64,000 nucleotides of DNA, from assembly GCA_963738135.1 (NCBI GenBank), contig CAVTVK010000003.1, forward strand, positions 124,001 to 188,000, in the 5' to 3' direction. The translations under genes and the position numbers were made by a program. This stretch comes from Bog-473 sp963738135 (GTDB lineage Bacteria; Actinomycetota; Acidimicrobiia; Acidimicrobiales; RAAP-2). Under the pieces are notes generated by a model. It searched no databases and was not told the DNA's origin. It saw nothing but the letters and a program-made list of their open reading frames with translations. Shown piece after piece: positions 55,074 through 64,000 of the stretch; position 1 is the first letter of the stretch, and the number at the start of each line of letters is the position of its first letter.

Positions 55074-56476
55074 CAGGAGGTGAGGGGGAGGTCGACGGTG
55101 ACCACGGTGGGACCCCCGGGCGGGCTCACCAGGTTCAGACGCCCGTCGACCGCACGCACCCTGTCGGTCAGCCCGGCCAGGCCACTCGAGGACGAGCCGA
55201 CCGTCGTCAGTTGCGCGCCGCCGGTCCCGTCGTCGCGCACCACGAGGCGAAGCCACATCCCCTGCTGCGCACAGGAGACCGACGCCCGCGAGGCACGCGC
55301 ATGCTGCGCCACGTTGGCCAGGAGCTCGGCGACGCAGAAGTAGGCGATGGCCTCAATGGCCGGCGTCGGCCGCGTCCGGATGTCGACCGAGAGCTCGGTG
55401 GGCACGGCACTGCGGGCGGCCAGGGTGGCCAGGGCTCCCTCCAGACCGATGTCGAGTGCCGGTGGGTGGATCCCCCGGGCGATGTCCCGCAGTTCGGCGA
55501 TGGCCTCCTTGGCACCCCGGTGCGCGGCGTCGACCAGTTCGCGCACCCGGTCGAGGTCGACCTCGTCGGCGTCGTCCTCGAGCTTCTCCTTCGCCATGCC
55601 CAGACGCATGGCGAGGGCCACCAGCTGGGCCTGGGTGCCGTCGTGCAGGTCGCGCTCGATCCGGCGCAACGTGGCGGCCGACGCGTCGACCGTGTGGGTC
55701 CGGGCCTGCTCGAGCGAGCGCACCCGTGTCGCCATGGGATCGGGTCCGAGCAGGCCGCGGATCAACAGGCGGTCGACGTTGACGAAACCCCGCATGACCC
55801 AGGGCGCGGCGAAGAAGAAGATGGCGCCCAGAATGAAGCCGAAGGCGTCGTGCAGGAAGCCGGTGTCGCCGATCCCGTCGAAGTAGTCCGAGGGGAAGAA
55901 CGCGGACGCGAGGCCCCAGACCGGGGAGCCACCTCCGTGGTGCCCGAAGAGCGGGGTCAAGAGCAGGGCGATGGCGTCCCACCACAGGCTCAAAGCGACG
56001 AACACGCCCAGGACGGACCAGGGCACCTTGAGCGCGAGGTAGCCCACGGCGCGCCACGCCACCCGATCGCGCAGGCAGGACTGCAGCCATCCGAGGAATC
56101 CCGGGCGCGCCGCGAAGGGCTGGGGATCCTCCACCTCCTCGCTGAGCATGGCGCGCGCCAGACCGCGTGCGAAACCGCCGATGCCGCGGGCGCTGCGCAG
56201 TGACAGCGCCAGGACGGCCAACCCGAAGAAGGTGATGGCGAGGATGAGGCCGGCGGCCATGGTGGACGCCACGAAGAAGAGCCCGACCCCCGCCAGTGCC
56301 GAGCTCAGGAGGAAGAACGCCAGCTCGCTCCACACCCGCATGGTGAAGGGCTCGTGGAACACCGTGCGAGCCAGTGCCTTGACCCGGGTGGCCTGCTCCT
56401 CGGTCATGGCCAGCGACAGCTCGCGCCCGCGGATCCTCACCCGCACGCTGCTGTCCTCGCCTTGATCGGGGATCAT
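55073..56476 (-). CDS. HisKA_3-type sensor histidine kinase
   Basis: A 467-residue membrane kinase. Helices lie near 50-95, 140-165 and 210-230; the phosphoacceptor His is in RRIERDLHDGTQAQLVALAM near residue 283, and the GHKL ATPase follows (AELLANVAQHARASRASVS, VRDDGTGG, SGLAGLTDRVRAVDGRL). An N-terminal cytoplasmic piece precedes the first helix. Both ends overlap neighbours as ATGA. Confidence 0.93.
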   Translation of the reverse strand: MIPDQGEDSSVRVRIRGRELSLAMTEEQATRVKALARTVFHEPFTMRVWSELAFFLLSSALAGVGLFFVASTMAAGLILAITFFGLAVLALSLRSARGIGGFARGLARAMLSEEVEDPQPFAARPGFLGWLQSCLRDRVAWRAVGYLALKVPWSVLGVFVALSLWWDAIALLLTPLFGHHGGGSPVWGLASAFFPSDYFDGIGDTGFLHDAFGFILGAIFFFAAPWVMRGFVNVDRLLIRGLLGPDPMATRVRSLEQARTHTVDASAATLRRIERDLHDGTQAQLVALAMRLGMAKEKLEDDADEVDLDRVRELVDAAHRGAKEAIAELRDIARGIHPPALDIGLEGALATLAARSAVPTELSVDIRTRPTPAIEAIAYFCVAELLANVAQHARASRASVSCAQQGMWLRLVVRDDGTGGAQLTTVGSSSSGLAGLTDRVRAVDGRLNLVSPPGGPTVVTVDLPLTS

Positions 56477-57297
56477 GCGTCACGCCGGCTCAGCACTACG
56501 GCGCCCAGCCCCAGTGCCGCGATGCAGTAAGCGATCATCGACATGACTCCGATTGTGACCGACACAGCGTCGCCGTGCCGCTCGACGGCGGCCACGGAGT
56601 TGGCAAAGATGAGCTCGGGAGCGAAACGGCTGATGCTCTCGGAAATCGAGTGGAGCAGGATCGGCGTCAGCAACGTGAAGCCGGCGAATGCCGCGATGGC
56701 GCCGGCCGTGTGCCGGATGACCGTGGCCAGCCCAAGCCCGAGCAGCGCGAAGAGGGCGAGAAAGGCCCCCGAGAGCGCCACGGCGCGTAACACGCCCGGC
56801 TGTCCGAGCGAGGCGGTCGGCGCGCCCCCCGACAGGACGGCCTGGCCCTCGAAGAAGGACACGAAGGCGAGCGCCTCACCGACGACCAACGTGCAGAGTC
56901 CGACCACGGCGATCTTCGCGGTGAGCAGGACGCCCCGACGCGGCATGGCGGTCAGCGACGTGCGGATCGTCCCGGTCCCGTACTCGCCGCTCATGACCAG
57001 CACGCCGAGGACGCCGAGAGCGAGCGAGGCGAGGGCGAGTCCGGCCAGGGACTGGTTCGTCGGATCGAAACCCTGGTACCAATCGCGCGGATGGTGCAGT
57101 GCGCCGTGCGTCGAGAGGAACGTCACGAGCACGGTGCCGGCCGCGGTGACGAGGAGCGTCCATCTGGTGGAACGGAGCGAGACGAGCTTGGTCCACTCGG
57201 CCCGTATGACTTGGCGCAGTCCGGCGCGCCAGGGACGTATGCCGGCGGTGTCGGCGCGGCGCGCCGGGGCGACGTGCGTGAGGGGCAGGGTGGTCAC
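56473..57297 (-). CDS. ABC-2-type transporter permease
   Basis: A 274-residue protein with six helices: LLVTAAGTVLVTFLSTH; LALASLALGVLGVLVMSG; a segment near VGLCTLVVGEALAFV; AFLALFALLGLGLATVI; AIAAFAGFTLLTPILLHS; VTIGVMSMIAYCIAALGL. SGEYGTGTIRTSLTAMPRR is typical of ABC-2 permeases. GTG 57297 was chosen. It is 12 nt after the ATPase stop and overlaps the kinase start. Likely an exporter sensed and controlled by the linked two-component system. Confidence 0.88.
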   Translation of the reverse strand: MTTLPLTHVAPARRADTAGIRPWRAGLRQVIRAEWTKLVSLRSTRWTLLVTAAGTVLVTFLSTHGALHHPRDWYQGFDPTNQSLAGLALASLALGVLGVLVMSGEYGTGTIRTSLTAMPRRGVLLTAKIAVVGLCTLVVGEALAFVSFFEGQAVLSGGAPTASLGQPGVLRAVALSGAFLALFALLGLGLATVIRHTAGAIAAFAGFTLLTPILLHSISESISRFAPELIFANSVAAVERHGDAVSVTIGVMSMIAYCIAALGLGAVVLSRRDA

Positions 57298-57308
57298 GGC
57301 AAGTCCTT

Positions 57309-58254
57309 TCAGCGAACGGGCAGCGCGTCGGGCGCCGCGACGTTGTCGAGGGTGTGGGAGTGGTATTCGACCGATGTGCTGGTGAGCTCCATGAAGACGT
57401 CTTCGAGCGAGGCGCGCAGCAGGCGTGAGCTCGTGCACGGTGAGCTCCTGATCGGCCGCCATCTCACCGATGTCGGCCGACGACAGTCCCTTGGCGACGA
57501 TGGCGCCGTCCTCCTCGACCGCAGGCCGGGCGCCGGCCCGCGAGAGTGCGGTGACGAATCGCTGCGGCGTCGGCGTCACGATGCGGACCGCGTCGCTCCG
57601 GTGGCCCGACAGGAAGTCGTCGACGCTGGTGTCGGCGATGAGCGTGCCGCGGCCGATCACCACGAGACGCTCTGCGGTCAGGGCCATCTCGTTGATCAGG
57701 TGGCTCGAGACGAGGACCGTCCGCCCCTCCGCCGCCAGGTCGCGCAAGAGGTGCCGGACCCAGCGGATCCCTTCGGGGTCGAGGCCGTTGACCGGCTCGT
57801 CGAAGAGCAGCACGCCCGGGTCTCCGAGCAGGGCGCTCGCGATGCCGAGCCGTTGCCCCATGCCGAGGGAGAACTTCCCGGCCCGGCGCTCGGCCACCGC
57901 CGTGAGACCGACGATGTCGAGCACGGTGTCGACACGTGCCGTCGGGAGGTCGTTGGTCTGGGCCAGCCAGCGCAGGTGGTCGCGGGCGCTCCGGCCCGGA
58001 TGGAACGCCTTGGCGTCGAGGAGGGCACCCACGTCGCGCAGCGGCCAGGGCAGCTCCGCGAAGGAGCAGCCGTTGACGAGCGCGGATCCCGCGTCGGGCC
58101 TGTCGAGCCCGAGGATCATGCGCATGGTCGTGGACTTCCCCGAACCGTTGGGACCGAGGAAGCCGGTGACGACACCGGGTGCGACGGTGAAGCTCAGGTT
58201 GTCGACCGCGAGCATGTTCCCGAAGCGCTTCGTCAGCCCGTGGGTGACGATCAT
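57309..58254 (-). CDS. ABC transporter ATP-binding protein (frameshift)
   Basis: The exporter ATPase. Walker A TGFLGPNGSGKSTTMRM, signature GKFSLGMGQRLGIASAL and Walker B VLLFDEPVNGLDPEG are intact. Near 57420 the frame changes; the proper end DVFMELTSTSVEYHSHTLDN is in the other frame and stops at 57309. Without the repair the frame runs into the permease and falsely appears as a 593-residue ATPase-permease fusion. Repaired length is about 314 residues. Confidence 0.9.
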
Positions 58255-58372
58255 GGGGTCTCCTTCCGTGACGGGGCCGGGCCTTCCGTGCCGCCTGCCC
58301 TCAGCATGAGGATCCGCGGCCGCGTTGGGAATGCCGCTACCGGGCGTCCTCGGCCTGGGGATAGCACCAGTG

Positions 58373-58410
58373 CCCGGGCCGGCCCGGCCCGGGCCGGGCC
58401 GGGGCGGGTT
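58373..58410. terminator. GC-rich palindromic run, possible terminator
   Basis: Repeated GGCCCGGGCC-type palindromes lie 19-56 bp after the stop of the minus-strand binding-protein gene. They could form a strong hairpin, but there is no T-run. The rest of the 174-bp gap (58255-58428) shows nothing else. Confidence 0.35.
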
Positions 58411-58428
58411 CGGGTTCCGGGGCCGGGT

Positions 58429-60189
58429 TCAGCCGGCGGCGGAGGCGGCGGGTGCTCCCGGCCAGGCCGGGTAGGTGGGCGGGCGGTCGGGAGGCGAGGC
58501 GTAGCTGCTAACGGAGCCGGCCACTGCGAACATCGGAACGGGTCCCGAGGGCACGGTGCCCGACTTGTAGCGGGCCCCACCGTTGACGTAGCGCATCAGC
58601 CCGGTGCCGTTCGTACCCTCTTCGTCGGGTCCCTTGGCCGCGGCGTCGTACCAGAGGAAGCTGTAGTCGGCGGGTGAGGAGTAGCTCGGGCGGGGTGCCG
58701 CGCCCTGGTACCCGTACGCCTGGAGTGGTGACGTGGGCCCGCCGCCGGCCGGCGGGGAGCGGAACAGCCCGGCGGCGAACGTGTAGGGCGTGAGGTCCGG
58801 CCCGGCCAGCTGGACACCGGTGAAGAACTGCTGCACCGGCGGGATCAGCGCCGGCGCCGCCAGGGATGCCGGTTCTGTGTTGGCCCCGTACCACCAGCGG
58901 TAGAGACGGTCGGCGTCGCCGGAGCCGACGGGCACCGGCACGCCGAGGCTGGTGACGCCGAAGGCGTGGGCCCACTCGCTCTGGTCGTAGTAGCGCCCGA
59001 GCGCGGCGGTGTCGGTCAGGACGATGCCGGTGATGATCCACTCGGGGGAGTACCCGATGCTGGCCGCGGCCTTGGTGAGGTAGATCGGCATGATCGGGTC
59101 GCCGGCGAAGATGACGCTGGTGGCGCCGGAGGCCTTCAGCTTCTCTGCGATGGTGGCGGCCTGGGTCGGCAGCGTGGTCAAGTCGAGGGTGTAGGAGAGC
59201 GCAGTGGTTGAGGCCATGTGGGCGTGGCCGGCCGTCAACTTCTTGGTGAGCGACGCCGTGAGCTCGGCCGTGCCGGGCGAGGGCGGCTCGGAGGTCTCGC
59301 TGACCACAATGAAGGAGCGCTGCTTCGTGTGAAATGAGGGCTCGCCGGCCCAGATGGCGTCCTTGCCGTTCAGCTTGGCGATCACGTAGCCGACCGTCTC
59401 GTAGAGCGACGTGTCGGCGGTGGGGAGGTTGGCCCACTGGAAGGGCGCGTTCTTCTGGATCTCGCCGTTGGTGGAGGAGTCGCCGCACCCCATGCACAGC
59501 ACGTGCAGGCGAGCCAGCTCGTCCTGGTACGCCGGGGTCTGCGCCGGCCCGCCGATGGAGGCAAAGGCGTGGTCCTGCTGGGCCACCGTGACGGCGTCGG
59601 CGTGGGCGGCCACGGGGTCCGTCGCCGCGCCGGTGGCGTTGAAGACGATGAGGTTCACCTTGCGCCCGTACATTTGGTAAAGGTGGTTGAACATGGCCAC
59701 AAAGGATTGGTAGGTGGCCAGCGCCTGGGCCGGGGTGCCGGCGGCGCCCGAGATGGCCGATGCCAGCCCACCGGGTTGCGGCTGGTAGTAGACGAGGTTG
59801 ATGGCGGTGGCCGTCACGCCGCTCGCGGTGGCGCCGCCGTTCGACGCTCCCGCGGCCGGGACGGGTACGCAGGGTGGGGAGTAGACGGTCGGGATCTTGA
59901 GCCGCCCCGTGTGGTGGTCGCACTCGGATCCCCAGTTGTATGACGCCGTCTTGCCCAGCTTGGCAGCGGCGGCGTAGGTGAGCGGCACTGTGGCGTGCGT
60001 ACTCCGCTGCCCGCCTCCTGCGCCCGGCGAGCTGGCCGACGTGCTGCCGTTGTTCTCGTGCACCGTGGCGGAGACGCCGGCCGCGACCAACGCGGCGACG
60101 ATGAGGACGACCGGGCCGGCCCGCCGGAGCAGGCTGACGCGGGGCCAGGGCCGCCCGGCTCGCTGCGGATCCGGATCGGTGTCGCTCAT
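58429..60189 (-). CDS. Branched-chain-amino-acid-type substrate-binding protein (LivJ/K-like)
   Basis: A 586-residue periplasmic-binding-protein-I fold with an N-terminal anchor helix (26-42, VVLIVAALVAAGVSATV) and no lipobox Cys. Segments such as YGRKVNLIVFNATGA, HAFASIGGPAQTPAYQDELA, GYVIAKLNGKDAIWAGEP and ATSVIFAGDPIMPIYLTKAA follow the usual two-lobe layout. It is longer than LivJ (about 370). Its ATG overlaps the stop of the MFS-ABC fusion gene. The ligand is unknown. Confidence 0.83.
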   Translation of the reverse strand: MSDTDPDPQRAGRPWPRVSLLRRAGPVVLIVAALVAAGVSATVHENNGSTSASSPGAGGGQRSTHATVPLTYAAAAKLGKTASYNWGSECDHHTGRLKIPTVYSPPCVPVPAAGASNGGATASGVTATAINLVYYQPQPGGLASAISGAAGTPAQALATYQSFVAMFNHLYQMYGRKVNLIVFNATGAATDPVAAHADAVTVAQQDHAFASIGGPAQTPAYQDELARLHVLCMGCGDSSTNGEIQKNAPFQWANLPTADTSLYETVGYVIAKLNGKDAIWAGEPSFHTKQRSFIVVSETSEPPSPGTAELTASLTKKLTAGHAHMASTTALSYTLDLTTLPTQAATIAEKLKASGATSVIFAGDPIMPIYLTKAAASIGYSPEWIITGIVLTDTAALGRYYDQSEWAHAFGVTSLGVPVPVGSGDADRLYRWWYGANTEPASLAAPALIPPVQQFFTGVQLAGPDLTPYTFAAGLFRSPPAGGGPTSPLQAYGYQGAAPRPSYSSPADYSFLWYDAAAKGPDEEGTNGTGLMRYVNGGARYKSGTVPSGPVPMFAVAGSVSSYASPPDRPPTYPAWPGAPAASAAG

Positions 60190-63170
60190 ACGGGGTCCAC
60201 CTCGGTGGTCGTTGGCGTCGTCGCGGCGGCGGTGCCCGAGCGCGACAGGGCGAGCGGGTCGGAGCCCAGGAAGGCCTCGCCGACGACGGGTGACTCGAGG
60301 ACGTCGCGCGGCGGGCCACTGGTGAGCACGGCGCCGCGATCCATGGCCACCAGGCGATCCGCGAGCTCCGCAATGAAGGCGATGTCGTGCTCGACGATGA
60401 GCATGGTGGCGTCGAGGCGGTCACGCACGGTGCGGAGGAGGCCGACCATCGCCTCGACTTCGCGTTGGGCCACACCCGAGGAGGGCTCGTCGAGGAGGAC
60501 GACTGACGGCTGATGGGCCACCACGGCGGCCAGGTCGACGAGCCGCCGCGATCCGGTCGACAGCTCGCTCACCAGGCTGTCGGCGAAGCCGTCGAGACCG
60601 AACAGGTCGAGGAGCTCGTCGACCCGTTCCATGACGGCGGCCTCGGTCCGGACCTGGAGGGGCAGGCGCAGGACGGCGTTGAAGGGATCGCTGACGTCGG
60701 TGAAGCGCTCGAGCGACACGGCCAGGGCATCGCGCACCGTGAGCCCGGAGAACAGACGTGAATCCTGGAAGGACCGCCCCAGGCCCAGGCGGGCGCGGGC
60801 AGACGCCGTGCGATCGGTGACGTCGACGCCCGCCAGCTCGACCCGCCCGGCGTCGGGATGGAGGAATCCCGAGACGACGTCGAACAGCGTGGTCTTCCCG
60901 GCGCCGTTGGGCCCGATGATCCCGACGATCTCGCCGTGGTCGGCGTGCAGGGTCACGTCGCTCAGCGCGGCGTTGCCCCCGAAGGTGAGGGAGATCCCAC
61001 GCACCTCGAGCTCGGCCCGCCCGGTGTCCACCGTGGGCGTGGCCCGGGCCGGCGACCCGAGCGTCTCGGAGGCCTTCTGCAGGTAGATGGACCACAGGAG
61101 CTCGGGATGGGCCGCCAGCTCGTCGGCCGTCCCGGAGAAGCGAACGGCACCGGTCTCCATGACGTAGACGCGGTCGGCCACCGCCACGGCCACGTTCATC
61201 GACTGCTCCACCAGCATGATGGCGGTGCCGGCGCGGCGCATCGACTCGATGGCGCCGAGCAGCTGCTCCACCACAATGGGTGAGAGTCCCAGGGAGAGCT
61301 CGTCGATGAGGAACAGCTTGGGCCGGGTGATGGTTGCCATGGCGAGCGCCAGCATCTGCTGCTGTCCACCCGAGAGGTTGGCGGCCCGTTCGTCACGGCG
61401 TGGGGCGAGCGTGGGGAAGGCGGCGAGCGCCTCCTCGATCATGTCGGCGTCGCGCTCGCCCCGCCGTCGGCCCTGCCACGCCGCCACCCGGAGGTTGTCC
61501 TCCACGCGCAAGTTGGGGAAGATCCCCTCGCCGCCGGGCACCTGGGCGACACCGAGCCGGGCGATCTCGTCGGGCGGCAGATGGGTGATGTCCCTCCCAT
61601 CGAAGACGATCGCCCCGTGATCGGCCTCGACCACCCCGCCGATGGCCCGCAGCAGCGTGGACTTGCCGGCGCCGTTGGTGCCGACGAGGGCGACGATCTC
61701 TCCCTCGTCGATCTCGATCGCCACGTCGGCCAGCACGACCACGCCGTCGTAGCCCACGTTGAGCTCGCGCACGGCGAGGAGCGGCAGCCGGCCCTGCTGC
61801 CGGTCGAGCAGCATCTGCGTCCGGGTCCGCATGGAGGTCCACACGTCGCGCACGTCGCGTGCGATGAGACTCCCGGCACTCGAGACGATGAGGCCGCCGA
61901 TGGCGAAGATCGGGACCAGGATGAGCAGCCCGTAGCGGAACCCGACGGCGTCGCCCAGCGCACCGACGCTCGGCAGGACCAGGAACCCGGGCAGGATGAA
62001 GAGCGCGCCGATGGAGAAGCCGACGGAGCGCACGCGGGACGGTATGGCAAGAGAGAGCGCGGCCAGGACGCCGGGTCCCACGATGGCGAGCGACGCGTCG
62101 ATGCCGGCGTTGCCGATGAAGGCCACCGGGACGTTCGGCGCCAGTGCGAACAAGACGGCGAAGCCGGCGGCCACCATGGACGCCACGGCCAGCATGCGGA
62201 ACACGAGGCCGATGTCCCGCTGGGCGAGGCGGGTGGCGATGGCAGCGCCGACGGCGAGACCCACGAGGTCGAAGACCTGAATCGGTGCGATCAGGTAGGC
62301 CCGCTGGACGGCGTCGAGGTGGAACGTCTCCTGGTACTGCAGCGAGGCGAGGGAGGTGAATCCGGCGATGGCGGCGGCCAGGAAGGGCAGGGCGATGAAG
62401 ATCCGGCGCAGCACGCCGATCTTCCAGACCGTCCGCCAAGCCTCCCCGAGCGACGGCGGGGTCTCGACCGGGATCTCGATCGCGACCGCCGCCGGTGTGG
62501 TCGCGGGAGCCGGCGTGTCGTCCAGCAGGGCGGGCTCCCCGCGCTCGGAGGCGAGCATCTGCTCGCTCAGCTCTATTTGCTCGTGGCGTCCACGGACCGG
62601 CTCGCGCAGGCGTAGGCCGACGACCACCACGACCACGATGGGCACGGCGAAGAAGAAGAAGGGGGCGCGCCAGCTGAAGACGGAGGCGAGGCCGGCGCCG
62701 AGGAGGACGCCGACGATGGCCCCGATGCTGATGCCGGAGCGGTGGGCCGAGTAGACGCGGGGCCGCGCCGGGACGGGGTAGTAGTCGGCCAGGAGCGAGT
62801 TGTGGGTCGGGAAGATAACGGCCTGCCCCATGGAGACTCCCACCAACATGATGGTGGCGACCACGATCCCCTGGGCCAGGCCGAGGCCGATGGAGAAGGC
62901 GGCGCCGACGATCGCGCCGATGAGCGCGATCCGCACGCGGTTGGTGCGGTCTGCGAGCACGGCGATGGGCAGTGTGCAGGCCAGCGCCGCCGCGCCGGCG
63001 ATGGCGACGATGAGCAGGATGCCCGCGTTGGTGAGATGGAACGCGTCGCGGATGTTCGGCGTCAGGACGTTGAACGCGCTCTGGGTCGCCTGGTCCAAGA
63101 GTTCGATCCCGAACAGCACCCCGAGAGGGAACAGCGAGGCACCACCGCCGAGCTTGGCCAGCCGGCTCAC
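60186..63170 (-). CDS. MFS permease fused to two HAAT-type ABC ATPases (LivF-like and LivG-like)
   Basis: An intact 994-residue protein. Residues 1-435 are an MFS transporter (LPIAVLADRTNRVRIALIG loop, about 12 helices, a charged central loop at 190-245). Residues 465-690 are a LivF-like ATPase: Walker A GTNGAGKST 497-505, signature LSGGQQQ, Walker B LFLIDE. Residues 718-970 are a LivG-like ATPase: Walker A GPNGAGKTT 753-761, signature LSTGSRR, Walker B VVLLDEP. The linker 435-465 is charged with no sign of a frameshift. It overlaps the LivM-like gene and the binding-protein gene by 4 bp each, so it supplies the ATPases of that transporter. Confidence 0.88.
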   Translation of the reverse strand: MSRLAKLGGGASLFPLGVLFGIELLDQATQSAFNVLTPNIRDAFHLTNAGILLIVAIAGAAALACTLPIAVLADRTNRVRIALIGAIVGAAFSIGLGLAQGIVVATIMLVGVSMGQAVIFPTHNSLLADYYPVPARPRVYSAHRSGISIGAIVGVLLGAGLASVFSWRAPFFFFAVPIVVVVVVGLRLREPVRGRHEQIELSEQMLASERGEPALLDDTPAPATTPAAVAIEIPVETPPSLGEAWRTVWKIGVLRRIFIALPFLAAAIAGFTSLASLQYQETFHLDAVQRAYLIAPIQVFDLVGLAVGAAIATRLAQRDIGLVFRMLAVASMVAAGFAVLFALAPNVPVAFIGNAGIDASLAIVGPGVLAALSLAIPSRVRSVGFSIGALFILPGFLVLPSVGALGDAVGFRYGLLILVPIFAIGGLIVSSAGSLIARDVRDVWTSMRTRTQMLLDRQQGRLPLLAVRELNVGYDGVVVLADVAIEIDEGEIVALVGTNGAGKSTLLRAIGGVVEADHGAIVFDGRDITHLPPDEIARLGVAQVPGGEGIFPNLRVEDNLRVAAWQGRRRGERDADMIEEALAAFPTLAPRRDERAANLSGGQQQMLALAMATITRPKLFLIDELSLGLSPIVVEQLLGAIESMRRAGTAIMLVEQSMNVAVAVADRVYVMETGAVRFSGTADELAAHPELLWSIYLQKASETLGSPARATPTVDTGRAELEVRGISLTFGGNAALSDVTLHADHGEIVGIIGPNGAGKTTLFDVVSGFLHPDAGRVELAGVDVTDRTASARARLGLGRSFQDSRLFSGLTVRDALAVSLERFTDVSDPFNAVLRLPLQVRTEAAVMERVDELLDLFGLDGFADSLVSELSTGSRRLVDLAAVVAHQPSVVLLDEPSSGVAQREVEAMVGLLRTVRDRLDATMLIVEHDIAFIAELADRLVAMDRGAVLTSGPPRDVLESPVVGEAFLGSDPLALSRSGTAAATTPTTTEVDPV

Positions 63171-64000
63171 GGCACCAGCGCTCCCTCGACCGGGTCGGGG
63201 AGGCCGGGCGGGGCGGCCCGGTGTCGTCGGGCCAGGCCGGCGAGGGCCCAGTCACGCAGGTCGTAGCAGAGGCCCGCCAGCCCGCGGGGGAAGAGGATCA
63301 GCACGATCAGCACTCCGAGGGCGGATGGGAAGAGCTGCCAGCTCGGCGGCAGGTAGATGGTGCTGCCCTCGACGATGGCGGCGCCGAGGATGGCGCCGAA
63401 GGCCGACCCCAGCCCGCCGACGGCCGTCGAGGTAAAGACAATGAGGCTGGCCGGTACGAGGAACGACGTCTCCTCGTACTGCTGGTTCACCACCAGGAGG
63501 AGGCATCCGGCCAGGCCGGCGATGAAGCCGGAGATGGCGAAGGCGGTCAGCTTCGCCCACACGACGCGGACGCCGTAGCCCGAGGCCGCCCGCTGGTTGG
63601 CGGGCAGGGCGCGCAGCACGCGGCCGGTGCGGCTGTGGCGCAGGCCGTGCAGCGCCACGAGCACGAGCACGAGCACGCCCAGGCACAGCTCGAAGACGGC
63701 TGATTGCGTGGTGATGGAGAGCCCGAAGAGGTAGGGCGTCCCGAGCTGGCTCTGGGGGATCCAGGAGAATTCCGCCCGGACCAGCAGGTAGCCGGAGGCG
63801 GCCAGGCTGAAGGCCAGCGTGGTCACGGCGGCGAACATGCCGTCGAGGCGCAGGGTGGGAATGCCAACCACCACGGCCACCACCGCCGCCGCGGCTCCGG
63901 CCAGGAGGAGGGCGAGGCTGAGGTCCCAGTGCCAGTCGAGGAGCGCCACGGCGCTGACGGCGGCGCCGACGGCGGCAAAGGACATCTGGCCGAGGCTGAC
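63167..64000 (-). CDS. livM: LivM-like branched-chain amino acid ABC permease (5' end outside window)
   Basis: At least 277 residues of a LivM-type permease. The visible start VSLGQMSFAAVGAAVSA matches the LSLGQxxFxGxGAY motif, so the true start lies beyond position 64000. GIPTLRLDGMFAAVTTLAFS, then GRVLRALPANQRAASGYGV and GFIAGLAGCLLLV with TAVGGLGSAFGAILGAAIVE are family blocks. Its stop overlaps the MFS-ABC fusion start (ATGA). A LivH-like permease is expected just upstream. Confidence 0.88.
   Translation of the reverse strand, partial: VSLGQMSFAAVGAAVSAVALLDWHWDLSLALLLAGAAAAVVAVVVGIPTLRLDGMFAAVTTLAFSLAASGYLLVRAEFSWIPQSQLGTPYLFGLSITTQSAVFELCLGVLVLVLVALHGLRHSRTGRVLRALPANQRAASGYGVRVVWAKLTAFAISGFIAGLAGCLLLVVNQQYEETSFLVPASLIVFTSTAVGGLGSAFGAILGAAIVEGSTIYLPPSWQLFPSALGVLIVLILFPRGLAGLCYDLRDWALAGLARRHRAAPPGLPDPVEGALVP

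Noticed and set aside
56473..58254. A continuous 593-codon frame that looks like an ABC ATPase-permease fusion
   Set aside because: The joining segment is non-family sequence, and the correct ATPase C-terminus with its own stop at 57309 lies in the neighbouring frame. It is a frameshift artefact, unlike the 994-residue MFS-ABC protein, whose linker shows no alternative-frame ending.

Overview
The window is high-GC actinobacterial chromosome spanning the replication origin. Gene families and order match the conserved actinobacterial oriC neighbourhood. Acidimicrobiia is the best guess, from the many 'GYWLVAADGGIF'-type secreted repeats, wax-ester/DGAT genes and orphan amidohydrolases; this is inference, since no rRNA is present.

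Layout. 1-3.1 kb: a broken partial gene, a D-aminoacylase-type amidohydrolase and signal peptidase I. 3.1-12 kb (minus strand): gyrA, gyrB, dciA, recF, dnaN, a candidate oriC gap, dnaA. 12.2-18.7 kb (plus strand): rpmH, rnpA, yidD, yidC, khpB/jag, rsmG, two parS sites, parA, parB. 18.9-26.4 kb (minus): a CwlM-like degenerate amidase, trxA, trxB, a small membrane protein, DegV, MurJ and a DUF6049-type membrane protein. 26.4-28.4 kb (plus): CCA-adding enzyme and a CMD-family protein. 28.4-30.3 kb (minus): inositol-phosphate synthase and PadR. 30.4-35.2 kb (plus): DUF5318, panB, rpsF, ssb, rpsR, rplI, dnaB. The ino1-padR-DUF5318-rpsF-ssb-rpsR-rplI-dnaB block also lies near oriC in mycobacteria, but on the other side.

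35-64 kb is accessory: a HAD phosphatase; two PPOX proteins; a five-gene translationally coupled operon resembling mau (methylamine dehydrogenase) genes, with a Tat-type Cys-rich protein fused to six propeller-like repeats; an amidohydrolase and class II aldolase pair; a DNA-end-repair set (LigC-type ligase, PHP/HhH protein, LigD-type polymerase); PIG-L deacetylase; MFS, SDR, peroxiredoxin; an OmpR-family regulator with a PHO-box-like repeat; WS/DGAT and patatin; an ABC-2 exporter coupled to a NarL-type two-component system; and a branched-chain-amino-acid-type (HAAT) transporter locus in which one 994-residue protein fuses an MFS permease to two ABC ATPases.

Many conserved genes between 34 and 52 kb, including essential dnaB, carry single-base frameshifts that can be repaired by reading across two frames. 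Sequencing or assembly indels are the simplest explanation; spans below are whole genes with the break noted. Several starts are preceded 6-8 nt upstream by a TANNNT-like hexamer, suggesting leaderless transcripts. I saw no tRNA, rRNA, CRISPR array, prophage or insertion sequence.
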